This document shows positions 49,697-61,910 of a DNA stretch of 64,000 nt, one piece after another (the first letter of the stretch is position 1; every line of letters starts with the position of its first letter). The translations under genes were made by a program, and so were the position numbers. The stretch is from Pilaira anomala (lineage: Eukaryota; Mucoromycota; Mucoromycetes; Mucorales; Mucoraceae), in assembly GCA_025716855.1 (NCBI GenBank), contig JAIXMQ010000029.1, positions 1 to 64,000 on the forward strand, read 5' to 3'. A model generated the notes under the pieces. The model searched no databases. It saw only the letters and a list, made by a program, of their open reading frames with translations, and was not told the origin of the DNA.

Positions 49697-50651
49697 AAAA
49701 AAAAAATCACAGTTATTTTCTAGTATAAATTTTTATTACTGCAATTTTTTTTTTTTTTTTGTACATTAAAAAATAAACATTTTCTATTTTTCTTTTCTAA
49801 AATAATATTTTGTGTATTGGTGTACCTTTCTGAAAACACCATTTTAGAAAAAATAATCGAGGGTTATTTATAGGACGAATCGTTTCGTTTCCCCACATTT
49901 TTTTTTCCATTTATTAACTTTTGGATTTGACTGGTGGATGGTTACACAAGGGTTACGGCTTAAACCTTTTGGCAAGCTTTTTTTATTTGTGTTACCAACC
50001 TATCAACAAGCACCCTCTTTATTTGAATGATGACATTTTCCCGATTCCTTATCATTTAGCCGCTCCCTGCAACGTGTTCTAGATGATTCAAAAAGTTTAG
50101 AGCAAAATTAAAATTATCACTTGTAAGATATCTTCTGCGTCTAAACGATTGAATTATACCCTATTTTCTTGTAAAAAAAAAAGTGTATATTTTTATTTTT
50201 CATGACTATAAGCTGGGACCAACCAAATGCTGCAAGAAGTTTCCTTTTGGTAAAGTCTGGAATTTTACCCCACCTTTTATCTGGCTTTTAAAAAAGAGAG
50301 AAAGAGAAACCCTTCATTTATATACTTGGTTTTTATTAAAAGTATAACAATTGTTTATAAAATCAAAAAAGGTAAGAACTGGATATTCATGCAAAAAAAG
50401 CAAAAAGAATAAACCCGGAAAAAGATTGATTTATAAAGCAAAAAAATAAATATGTCATAAATGGGTATTTAAATAACCCCACCTTTTACCAATGATAGAC
50501 TACAGAAGTGGAACCATTTTTAACCGGCTTAAAAAATTATTTTATACGCCGATATAAAATAAATCATCCTGTATAAAACCCAAAACTTTGTCTCATTACA
50601 TTTATTTCAATCTTTTATTTTCTTTTTCAATAATACAAACTAAAAAAAAAA
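49697..50651. promoter_or_regulatory. ACH1 upstream region with TATA box
   Basis: Holds the permease 3' end, AT-rich spacer and the promoter of the acetyl-CoA hydrolase gene. A TATAAAA box lies at 50572-50578, 74 bases before the ATG, with a pyrimidine-rich leader between. No coding signal. Confidence 0.55.
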
Positions 50652-52431
50652 ATGAGTCAAGTTAGTGCTGCTTTAAAGTCTAGAGTTCGTCGTCCTCAAC
50701 TCTTGAAGAAGGTCATGAGTGCCCAAGATACTCTCAAGTTCTTCAAGGATGGACAGTAAGTTTTATAATAATAATAATAATAATACCTTCATAATACGCG
50801 TTTATCTAATCATACTCTCTCTTTCTTTTCATATAGATATATGGGTTGGTCTGGTTTCACTGGTGTCGGTTATCCCAAGATGATTCCTATTGCTTTAGCT
50901 GATCACGTTGAAAAGAACAATCTTCAAGGTAAAATGAAGTTCAACCTCTTTGTCGGTGCCTCCTCTGGTGCTGAATGTGAAGATCGTTGGGCTGAACTCG
51001 ATATGATTGACCGTCGTTATCCTCATCAAGTTGGTAAGAATATCAAAAAGGGTATTAACGAAGGCCGTATTCGTTTTGCCGATAAGCATCTTTCCATGTT
51101 CCCTCAAGATTTAGTTTATGGATATTATACCAAGGATAAGCCCGATAACAACAAACTTGATGTCGTAGTTGTTGAAGCTACTGCTATCACTGAAGACGGT
51201 TGGATCGTTCCTGGTGCCTCTGTTGGTGCTACTCCCGAATTACTTCAAATGGCTGATAAGATTATTATTGAAGTCAATACCCGTATCCCATCTTTCGAAG
51301 GTCTTCATGATATTAATATGGGTGCTTTACCTCCTAACCGTAAGCCTTACTTGATTATGAATACCGAGGACAGAATCGGCGGTGTAAGTTTATTATTTTC
51401 ATATGCAATTACACAATTTAAAATTAACACTAAACTATATATAGACTGCTATCCCTATTGATCTCGACAAAGTTATTGCTGTAGTTGAAAGTAACCGTCC
51501 TGATAAGACTGGTGGTAACTCTCCTGGTGATGAGAAGTCTGAGGCTATTGCTGCCAATCTTATCGAATTCTTTGAAGAAGAAGTTAAATATGGTCGTCTT
51601 CCTACCAATTTATTACCTCTCCAATCTGGTATTGGTAACATTGCTAACGCTGTTATTGGTGGATTAGCTAAATCCCGTTTCCAAAACGTCACTGTGTAAG
51701 TATATAAAAAAAGAAATGGAAAAATCTGGGAAACTAATATTAAGGTTTCCTCAAATAGATTTACAGAGGTATTACAAGATACTTTCCTCGAATACTTTGA
51801 TTCTGAGAAGCTCAAGTTTGCCAGTGCCACTTCTATTCGTTTCTCCCCTGAAGGTTTTGATAAGTTCTATGATAACTGGGAAAAGTATAAGGATAGACTC
51901 TTGTTAAGATCTCAACAAGTTTCTAACTCACCTGAAGTCATTCGTCGTCTTGGTTGTATTGCTATGAACACACCTGTTGAATTCGATATCTATGGTCAAG
52001 CCAACTCCACTTTAGTTTGTGGTTCTGGTATGTTGAACGGTCTTGGTGGTTCCGGTGATTTCTTACGTAACGCCAAGTTGAGTGTTATGCATACTCCCTC
52101 TACTCGTCCCTCCAAGAAGGACCCTAACGGTGTTTCTTGTGTTGTCCCCATGTGTTCTCATGTTGATCAAACTGAACACGATCTTGATATCTATGTTACT
52201 GAACAAGGTTTAGCTGATCTTCGTGGTTTATGCCCTCGTGACCGTGCTCAAGTCATTATTGATAAGTGTGTTCACCCCGAATATAAGCCTCAACTTCAAG
52301 ATTACTTTGATATGGCTACCAAGAAGTGTCTTGCTGAAGGTAGAGGTCATGAACCTCAAATTCTCGATAAGGTCTTCAAGATGCATACCAACTTGATGGA
52401 GAACGGTACCATGAAGCTCGACTCTTGGTAA
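50652..52431 (+). CDS. ACH1: Acetyl-CoA hydrolase / CoA-transferase (Ach1)
   Basis: Moves CoA between acyl groups and acetate or hydrolyses acetyl-CoA; in yeast Ach1 acts in mitochondria in acetate and propionate handling. Four exons (50652-50755, 50837-51383, 51445-51695, 51759-52431) give 524 residues, the usual length. The N-terminal CoA-transferase domain holds [20 protein letters not shown] and [17 protein letters not shown]. The C-terminal domain has [28 protein letters not shown] (the expected place of the active Glu), [20 protein letters not shown] and [18 protein letters not shown]. Codon use is more C-rich than in its neighbours, which together with a TATA box suggests strong expression. 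Confidence 0.96.
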
Positions 52432-53960
52432 AGCAATAATATAATAGAATAATTCCCTATACACAAAAAAAAAAGCATTTGATTTCCTTTTTTTTCCCCT
52501 CTTTATTTACTTATTTCACCCGAGATACTATCACCTCTGTACTATATATATATTAAAATACTATTTTAAAAACTATTCATTCTTTCATGTTTATACTGGG
52601 TTAACTAATTGAGGTAAGTAACGTATAGGAGTTATAATATGCAGTTCTGGTAGTCTTTGAAAAAAAAAAAAGTTGCAGTAATAAATACCGTGATTTTTTT
52701 TTCTCTTATTGAAATGATATCATGTGGTAAGTGGCGCTGGTTGAGTGAAAAAGGGCGATCCCTATTACATACCGCGATTATTTTTCTTATTTAATAAAGA
52801 AAATGAAAAAGCGTTACAATCATAAAAAAAAAATCGTGGTTATTTTAAAAAAAACATTTGCCTAATCCATCAAATGTGTCAACACAGGCTACTAACCCTC
52901 CTTTGCTCATACGCCAAGACCAACGCTTAATAACTGTAAAACGGAAATATAAGGGAAGTGAACTAATTGATTTATTTAAGTGGGGAAAAAGGGTCTTACA
53001 CATCCTACATATTAGCTGATTAATAAGTAATAGAGGATACCTCACCACAAAAGGATTGGGCGTTTTTTTTTAGCACGTTTCATTTTAGGAGTGAGGAAGA
53101 TGCGAGGAGGTAAGGGAGCATGGATAGCTGTTGCGAGCAACTTTATCCAACCTTGACTTCAGAAGAATTTGCTTCATTAATTTGGCTAAATTTTCTAAGA
53201 AATCCTTTCACATAAATAAAGCTTTTATATGCATTAATATAAAAATAGTGTTTAGATGGCTCCAAATTAAAGCTGTATTTTACCCATTGCATTGGACGAA
53301 TTAGATACTTTTGAATGCATGGTCTGGTAAATATAGGTCTATACGTTTTCAAGTACAGAAAAATGAATTCTTCTTAATTGGATAAATCCAACAAATATGA
53401 GTGGTTGGTTAATGCAATTTCTGGCAATAAGCCCAGCCTACAGCTCTCACACCCACTTTCAATTAGTTACTAAGTTGTTATTGTGAAAAAAAATTGACAC
53501 CCGACTGTAAAATAAACTACTACTAGCTAATGTTTTTGATAACTATAAGAAAACGTTCGAAGCAGTTAGCTACCATAACCTCAACTCTTTGTACAGCTCT
53601 TTTTGTGAGTTTTTCAGCTATACTTTAACGAGCAAAATTCATGGTTAATAGATATAATTAAAAAGGAAAGAAACTTTTAAATAAATAAAAAAGATAAAGT
53701 CCGTCAAGGTTACGTTTTTATTGCAAGATTTCGTAGTTAGTAATGTAATACAAAACAAAGCAAAAACAAACAAACACAGCATAAAAATATAACGCCACCT
53801 GAAAATCTGATCGATCATTTTTTTTTTCAAAAGGATCCCCCCTTTTAATGTTTCCAGCAAATCGGAAAAAAGTAAAAAAAAAAAAAAAAAAAGAAAAAGT
53901 CATAATGCATATCATAAAAATCATATATATATATATATCAAATATAAAACATTGGCTTGC
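52432..53960. other. Intergenic region with short coding-like remnant
   Basis: ACH1 3' end, then AT-rich spacer. At 52845-52945 on the minus strand, after an acceptor-like TTTACAG, a segment reads VIKRWSWRMSKGGLVACVDT; no partner exons were found, so it may be a remnant. No other signal. Confidence 0.4.
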
Positions 53961-55184
53961 TTAAAGGTTGTCGTTAAAATGGTAATCAGATCTTTGTTCA
54001 GAAGTCGATTCAGTAATTAAAAGGTTTCTCATAGACATGACGTGACTAGCACGCTTACGTTTTCTATTTTTAATATATGCAAAAAAAAATTAAATGACAT
54101 GAATTTACTCATAAATCAAATTTTTTTTTTCCTTACATAGATGCAGTAGCGCTTGCCCTTGTTTCTTTACGAATTCGAATTCGAACTCCTTGATCAGAAA
54201 ATGAACGAGTTAGGTCAGTAGACTCTATAAATATAAAGAATGAAGACTGTAAGATTTCAATTTTTTTTTTAACTGCGCGATTTTTAAATGATTGAACTTA
54301 CCAGACATACCAGGAAAAGCTGATTAGTTGAATCAAATAAAAAAAAAGTAAAAAATATTTTTTTAGTATATTGTTTATAATATTATAGCTGTTAATATCA
54401 TCATAATTACTCTTGGGTGAATATACTTGAAATGGTTGAGAATAAACGGAACACAATCGTTCTACATCCATACTATATATATACATACACATTGACAAAA
54501 AAGTTAAAATACAGAAAAATATTCAATCAAGCTGAAAATTAAAGTTACCCATTTATTTGAAACAGGGTGAATTTAAGCTTAAAGATTCCTTCGATTCGAA
54601 CACTGATATCGGCAAAAATAAAAAATGCTCCTTCAGAGTTATTAGTATCTTTAAGCTTATGCAATGACTGTACAACCGAGCCTGCCGTAGTTCTATTTCC
54701 ATTTGCATAGTTTAAGTCACTGTCATCAACTGAATTAACTAGTGTAGTATGTAGGAAAAAATTTGCACTATTATAATAATCGCTAATAGATAATAATTAA
54801 TTTTCACTCCTATGTTTCATTTCCCCTTTTCCTTTTCCTTTTCCTTTTTTTTTTTATTTTTTTTTATTCTTACTTGAACTGAACCGTGTCATTTTGATAA
54901 AGCTGAACGATAGGTGGTGGATCTAATGGGCGACGATCAACTATTTTTTTTTTATATGAATATCAATATGAATGTGGCTCGCGTCTTTTTTATATCATCA
55001 TTGACTTTTTACTGTCCTAACCTTTGTCTTTAAAGCTGCATAATCTTGCTTTTTGGGGCTGTTGTCGCATAACTAAAGAATACCTTTCAGAAATTATTGT
55101 TAGTAAATAAATGGAGTACCTAAGATTAAGTATATACTTCGGTAATGCAAGTGGTGTTAATATTGGAGGATATCGATTATTCAT
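53961..55184 (-). CDS. Velvet-domain regulator
   Basis: Velvet proteins bind DNA through an NF-kappaB-like fold and control spore development and secondary metabolism in fungi. Eight small exons (55138-55184, 55022-55083, 54874-54940, 54549-54782, 54411-54472, 54302-54319, 54137-54224, 53961-54063) stay in frame and give 226 residues. The first intron has a perfect TACTAAC branch site. Velvet landmarks in order: YSLVMRQQPQKARLCSF, DRRPLDPPPIVQL, GSVVQSLHKLKDTNNSEGAF, FIFADISVRIEGIFKLKFTL, SQPFQVYSPKTFPGM, ESTDLTRSFSDQGVRIRIRK. Almost nothing lies outside the domain except a basic KRKR stretch near the C-terminus. No exon stands out as a long frame, so the gene is easily missed. VosA, VelB and VelC cannot be told apart here. 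Confidence 0.9.
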
Positions 55185-55502
55185 AATATATCAGTCATAT
55201 ATGAAAGCTTATAGTGCAAGCGGTATTATTAGAAAGAAAGAAAGACAAAAAAAAACAAAAAAAAAACAGAAACAACAGAAATAAATATAAACTTTTTTTA
55301 TTGTTACAATCTATTACCCATACACGCGCTCACACATACATTTACACACTCACACGTTTGCGTACTTACGTTTAAACACATAACTCCTTCAAAAAAATAA
55401 AAATACACAAAAACAAAACTCCCGGTTGTGATTGATCGAACAAAGTAATAATATTAATTAAACAAAAACAAAATTACATAATTATATTCGTTGCTATGGT
55501 GA

Positions 55503-55537
<35 letters not shown>

Positions 55538-56294
55538 TTGCTTTGCTTTAATTATACTCCTTTTTCAGGTAAAATAAAAAAAACGACATCGATCGCCACA
55601 AGCTTTGTCAAATATTTTTTTGGAATGGAACAGTAAGAAGTTATACTAAAAAAGGGGATTGTATGAGAAGTTTAAAACTTATTCTTATCTATGATCGAAC
55701 CCACATATGCACACACTCTCTCTCTTCACAATTGCGTAAAGCATATTTTAGGATATGTATCAATTCGATATACATATTTATTCATAACTAAATTCTCGAT
55801 AAAAAAAAACCTATATATTTCAAATTTATCATGTACTACCAAATGCAGATTCGACTTAAATTATAATATGTCTTACCCTGATGTAGTTTTTTAACATTTT
55901 ATGACTCCTATGTCTTGGATTTTTCTAAGAAAAAAATGAGACGTAATTATAATTTGAATTATCTATCTTCCTTTTTGTCTATCTTGTGTATGTGAGCTTG
56001 TGAGTTTAATAATTGAATTAAACCGAAAAAAGTCTCATTATTGTCTCACTTTCCTGCATATGTATCATTTTTTCTTTTTTTGGTCATCTGCCAATTATCG
56101 TCATTTTTGGTAACTAAATAGAAAAGAAATATAGTTACAAATGTCATAAACGTTGTAGATAGTCATGACATTAATTTGTACATCCATTCTAAATGATATA
56201 AATGTGTATTAATTACGTCCATTCTTTTTTTTTTATCAGTTCATAGTTTAAGCTTTGTTAAGTAAGTACAAAAAATAGCAATTGATAACCTCAC

Positions 56295-56339
<45 letters not shown>

Positions 56340-57159
56340 TCTTTGGGCTTACTACTATCCAAAAAAAAAAAGGTTATGTTAATTACAGCCAACAAGATAT
56401 ATGTACATGTGCATAACATATATAAAAGTATACAAGTTGTTTCATATATGCATTTAAGAATTACATGTATATTAATATACCGTGAATGTGATTCAAAAAA
56501 GGTGCATTAAAGTAAAAAGAAGGCAATTGAGTTTACCCAGTCTTTTGGTATATTAGAGATTATTCTTTAACAATTATTCGCACGGCAACAATAGATATAT
56601 TTTATTTGTCACATTATCTAGATAGTTGGTAATATGACTTTATATAGAATATCGCTGGAGTTATTAAGCGGAACAAGCCATATTTCAGGAATTAATAAGT
56701 TACCTGACAAATGCTGACTAAAGTCCACATTTCTTATAATTTTTGTTGAGTTGTTGGTAATAGTCAGTTACACAGTGTTAAAAATGACGTCCCTGATAAA
56801 TTAGACAGGAACTGATGGTGTGGTATCACATTCTATGCAGCGCATTGACCTCGTTCAATACACACTAATATATGCAGAATTAAATCGAACAAAAGAGACC
56901 AAAGCAGAGACATAAAGCGTAAAAGAGCCCCTGTCTATGAATGAGCAGTTCAATTTGTGTCAATTGGCGCACGGTTTTGCTTTTACAAACAAAATCTGGA
57001 ATTAAAAAAAAATGTTTAAAATGGCGTTTTCTTTTTCTCAATTGGTTGGCCTTGTGACATCATCATATCTCCATCTGCTTTTTTTTTCAGTTAAATTAAC
57101 TAAAAATACATAAACAATTAAACTTCTTTTTTTTTTTAACTTGTTATTTTATTTTTAAT
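55185..57159. other. Intergenic region with long T-runs
   Basis: Velvet upstream region and MCR1 upstream region. It contains T-runs at about 55508-55534 and, the longest in the window, about 56297-56338, and a GCTTT triplet repeat at 55535-55550. No gene recognised. Confidence 0.45.
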
Positions 57160-57264
57160 ATGCGTTTCACTTCTCCTGCTATGACTGGTGCCCTTCGCGC
57201 CGTTGCACAATCCCGTATGATCAATCAAGTAAGTTGGGGGTCTTTATTCGATAAATAAACAAAA

Positions 57265-57298
<34 letters not shown>

Positions 57299-58414
57299 AA
57301 ATAAATAAACTAACGCGTAAAAATAGAAGCAGGCCTTTGCTGGTTTACGTCAATACACTACTGGTCAAGAGCCTACTAAAAAGACTGGTAGTAAGTTATT
57401 AGTTGCTGCTTTAATTGGTGCTGGTATCGCTGGTGGTATTACATATAACTCTGCAAACACTAAGGTTTTACCTATTGTAGCTGAAAAGTCTGTTGCTGAT
57501 AAGAGCCCTTCGACTTTTAACGGCGAGTCTTTTGTCACTCTCAAGGTATATACTTTTATTATTAATTTAAAAATAGAGTGTATTGAATTTTTTCTAATAT
57601 ACATATAGTTAGCTGAAGTTAAGCCTGTCACTCATGACACTAGCATTTTCCGTTTTGAACTTCCCAAGGGACATGTTGCTGGTCTTCCTATTGCTAGTTG
57701 TGTTGTTGTAAAGCACGCTCAAGAAGGTGAAAAGGCTGTTATTCGTCCTTACACACCCGTCTCTGAAGCAGACGTTAGTGATTTTTTTTTTATTTTTTTA
57801 TAGTGTGACTTTAAACTAAATCATATATATATATATATTTTTAGGCTCAAGGTCACGTCGATTTCATCATTAAGAGATACGAGAACGGTAAATTAACACC
57901 CGTTATTCACAACATGAAGCCTGGAGAGACACTTGATTTCAAGGGACCTATTCCCAAGTACGATTGGGAAAATGAGCAAAAATCTAATGTTGGTATGATT
58001 GCTGGTGGTACTGGTATTACACCTATGCTTCAAGTCATTCGTAGAATTTTTGATGAAAAGTCCACTGATAAGAAGACCAAGGTCTCTTTAATTTTCGCTA
58101 ATCAAACTGAAAAGGATATTATTTTGAAGGATGAATTAGATAAGATTGCTAAGGAACATCCTGATCGTTTCAAGGTCGTTTATGCTGTTGATAAGGCACC
58201 TGAGAATTGGACAGGTGTTACTGGTTATGTCACTGCAGATGTTGTTAAGGAGAACTTACCTGGACCCGAAGTAGAAGATTCAATCATCTTTGTCTGTGGT
58301 CCTCCTCCTATGGTTAAATCTATTGCTGGTGTTAGAACTATGAAGAGTCAAGGTGAACTTGAAGGTGTCTTGAAGGAATTAGGATATGAACAAAAGAATG
58401 TCTTTAAGTTTTAG
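57160..58414 (+). CDS. MCR1: NADH-cytochrome b5 reductase, mitochondrial (Mcr1-like)
   Basis: FAD enzyme passing electrons from NADH to cytochrome b5 and related acceptors. Four exons (57160-57228, 57327-57545, 57609-57773, 57845-58414) give 340 residues. The N-terminus is Arg/Ala-rich (MRFTSPAMTGALRAVAQSR), then a single hydrophobic segment (LLVAALIGAGIAGGITY), the Mcr1 arrangement for outer-membrane or intermembrane-space forms. FAD motif IRPYTPVSEAD, the following GPIPKYDWE, NADH-site GMIAGGTGITPMLQVI and VCGPPPMVKSI are present; the C-terminus ends with the family's aromatic FKF. The third intron uses a GTTAGT donor. Confidence 0.95.
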
Positions 58415-58460
58415 ATATAAAAATTTTATTTAAAAATAAATATTATATGCACATATATAT

Positions 58461-58500
<40 letters not shown>

Positions 58501-58502
<2 letters not shown>

Positions 58503-60835
58503 AAGTTTTATTATTTTGATCAAATTTTCTCATTTTCATTGCAAATTTAGGTGGTAACTTAATTTGAGTTGAAGTATAACCTATATCCAAGGTAATTGTA
58601 ATTAAACTTTCGCTTAAATGACTATAATCGTCTTTTATGATTGAAACGATTTGATCAAGACGTACAAAATAGATGTCAGTATCAAGAAATTTTTGCTTTT
58701 CAGCCTCTTTAAGTTTGTTGTTTTGAGTTATCATAGTAGATAATGGTGACCAAAGTCTTTCCTTTTCCTTTGATTGAATTTGACGTCGATCAAGATTTGG
58801 ATAGAGTTTCGAGAGTTGATTTGTAGTAATACCTAATAAGAGACTTACTTGAAGATCAACAACAAAAAAGTGTTCAGATATTTGAATCGTATAAAGGGGA
58901 AGATAGCGAGATGCACAATGAATGGAAGGGTATAATAGGTCTTCTTCTTTTTTAACTACTTTTTGCTGCCATCGCTCTGGTGGTGGTGTAGGTATAGGTG
59001 TATGAGGTCCATCAGGTGGTACTTCAGTTTTCACTAAATGAGGTTTTAAACTCTTTTTAGGTAAATGTTGACCTGATAATTGTCTTGCATGTGCTTTAGC
59101 TGTAGTCATATCAAATCCTCCAATAGGTGATGTAGGTGATTCAGGTTGTTTACAAGATTGTAAATCAGCTGCTAAAACTAATTTTCGTTTCTTTGGCTTT
59201 ACATCTAATATTTATTTATTTATTATTATGGTTTATAATATAATGCTTGCTTGCTTGCTTACCTTTATGTTTCTTTAATAATGTTTCAATCTCTTTATTA
59301 TCTTCTTCAATCGCTATTTGAAGTGGTGTTAAACCTTTAGAGTTTTTAGCAGTAACATCTGCACCATATTCCAACAAAAGTTGAACTACATCAGGGTAAC
59401 CATTTTCAGTTGCATCATGAAGTGGAGTATCTAAATCAGCACCTTTACAATTGACATCAGCATTATTTTCTAATAACAATTGAACTACTTGAGTTTTTCC
59501 ACGAAGAGAAGCTTCGTGTAATGGAGTATAACCAGCATTATCTCTTTCACATGGATTTGCACCCGACTTTAATAAAGTTTCAACGACCTGTACATTACCA
59601 CGAATAGCCCATTTATGAAGATGAGTGCGTCCACTTGTATCCTTTTTAAAAGGATCAAATTTAGTTGTATCTACAATTGTATTATTATTATTATTATTAT
59701 TATTATTCTTCTTTGTTGTATTATCAATAGAGCATTCTCTTTGTTGTCTTATAGAAGAAGAAGGTGATTTTCGTTTTTTAGGATTATTTACATTAGATTC
59801 ATCATCATCTTTTTTTTCTTTCTTTTGTTGTTGTTTCTTTTCAGCTTTTTCAAATGCTTTCATAATTGCTTGAATCTTCTTTTCTTCACGAGAAAGTAAA
59901 ACACCTTCTTCAATTTGTTTTACATTTTTACGTTTTTGCTTTGTATTTGAAACAAAAGTAATTTCATCAATAGCTTCAGTTGTTGCTCTTAATCTACGTT
60001 CTTCATCAATATGAGCAGTTATAATTTGTCTTACAGAAATAGAATCAGATACTTGATATGGACTTTGTCCTAATTGATTTACAATATGTACATTTGCACC
60101 ATGAGTAACTAAATAGTTTACGATATTTTCATTTCCAAATTGACAAGCAATATGAAGTACAGAAGAACCTTGTTTATCTAAACTATTGATATCAGCACCA
60201 TGATCAATTAATAATTTTGTTATTTCTAATTGATCATATTTAGCAGCACAGTGTAATGGAGTCCAACCAGATAAATCAGTTGCATTTGTGTTGGCACCAG
60301 CAATTAATAATTGTTTTACAATATCAATTGAACCATCAATACAAGCACGATGTAATGAAGTTTTACCTTCATTATCTCTTGCAGCTAATTTGTCCAATTC
60401 CTTCATTTTAGCTTTTAAAATTTTAATACAAGCTTTATCTTCACATAAATCGATAGGTCTCTTTTTATCTGTATTTAAAGCATAAACATCTGCACCTGAA
60501 TCAACTAATAACTTGACACAATCAGCGTAACCAAATGAACATGCATCATGTAATGGTGTATCATCTTCAAATCCACGTACATTTACAATCGCACCTGATT
60601 CAATTAAATATTTTGCAATTTCGTATTGTCCTTTTAATGCTGCTTCATGAAGTGGAGCCCAGCCTGCGTTATCTCTATGATTCACATCTGCACCACGTTC
60701 AATCAATTCTTTCACTTTTTGTAGACTTCCTGAACTGGTTGATGAAAATATCTTTGTTCGACCTGCTTTATCGGTTTTATTCGGATCTTGACATGATGTT
60801 CTTCCTCGAGGTTTATTTACTTTATCATCTGTCAT
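58501..60835 (-). CDS. Ankyrin-repeat protein, Hos4/Set3-complex-like
   Basis: Two exons (59263-60835, 58501-59204) give 758 residues. The N-terminal half has ankyrin repeats (DNAGWAPLHEAALKGQYEIA, DDTPLHDACSFGYADCVKLL, LSGWTPLHCAAKYDQLEITK and more, to about residue 285). A charged linker with poly-Asn follows, then a second block of three repeats at about 400-510 (DTSGRTHLHKWAIRGN, DNAGYTPLHEASLRGKTQVV, DTPLHDATENGYPDVV). The C-terminal 230 residues are basic, then a globular-looking part (IQISEHFFVVDLQVSLLLGI). The repeat wording and the long basic linker recall yeast Hos4, the ankyrin subunit of the Set3 deacetylase complex; this is inference. The complex partners are not in the window. 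Confidence 0.75.
59681..59710 (-). repeat. AAT/AAC repeat coding poly-Asn
   Basis: Run of Asn codons in the linker between the two ankyrin blocks of the Hos4-like protein. Confidence 0.75.
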
Positions 60836-61910
60836 ATTGTTGTTTGAGAAGCTGAAGAAAGAAAAAAAAAAGTAAGAGAAAAAAAAATTAGGTAAGATAT
60901 TAATATTAAAAAAAAAAAAAAAATTTTTTTTTGGTCGTTGCTTAACAACTGTTGAACATACAATGTTGGTATTTTTTTTTTTTTTTGTAGTTTTGTTTTT
61001 GTAACTTGGGTTTAATTCAAGAATGTATATGTATATAAAATAAAAAAATAAAAGGTATCCAATAAAATAATAAAAAAGAAAAAAAGAAAAAGAAAAAAAG
61101 CTATAAAAGACACATTAGTAAAAAAAGAAATAATGAAGAACCAACCAGAACGAATTCTCTCTCTCTTTTTTTTTTCTATTGAAGAAAAAAATAAATAAAA
61201 AAGAGAAAGGTCGTTCTTTGTTGATTATTGAAAAGTAAAATCTAATTCGTTAAAGTAATCAAATTACCTTTGTTGTTTATACAATGATAGAAGGGGAAAA
61301 GAAAAAAAGGTTAAAAAAGAAAAAAAAGAACTTGAAAAAAAAAAAAAAAAAAAAAAAAAAAGTCAAAAAAATATGCATTTTGAGTTACAAGTGACGTCAC
61401 TTGGAAACCATTTTTTTGCTTCTTTCCGCGTTGATACCGGTCATACGATTGTATCAGTCTTTACTTTGGGCGTAATTCTTCTCGTTTTTGGCCTGCAGGA
61501 GTTAATAAGATTACCGCTGTTACTTAAACCGATAATTGCCTTCTATACTACTCTTTTAAAATTACATAAATTGTAATTGAATCAACTCTAACGTGTTTTT
61601 ATTTATTTTTTTCCTTTTGCTCGATTTAATTGTACAACCAACACGGGAAATATGAAACTTGTCGATGGCTCCTTCTTTTTTCTCTCCTTTTTTGTAAGAT
61701 ATATAACCAATATCATGGACTGAGCCACTACGATTTCAATCACGTGATCTTTTTTTTTTTTTTGGTTGACCCAACCTGTCATTTTAAGCCCGGTTTTACG
61801 TGACTTGTTTTGTCCGAGGCATTATTTTATAACTGAGGAAAAAAAAAAGATGAAAGAAAAAAAAAACCCTAGCAGGCTGTCGACCCCTTACTGATAGTAA
61901 AATAATAAAA
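60836..61910. promoter_or_regulatory. Divergent promoter region with CRE and E-box palindromes
   Basis: Spacer between the divergent Hos4-like and MRPL6 genes. It contains the palindrome GTGACGTCAC (61391-61400, a full CRE/ATF site) and ATCACGTGAT (61739-61748, a CACGTG E-box as bound by Cbf1-type factors), 163 bases before the MRPL6 ATG. Many A and T runs. A 67-codon frame at 61373-61576 covers the CRE; see findings. Confidence 0.5.

Noticed and set aside
53143..53352. 69-codon minus-strand frame
   Set aside because: No domain or neighbouring exon; likely chance or remnant.
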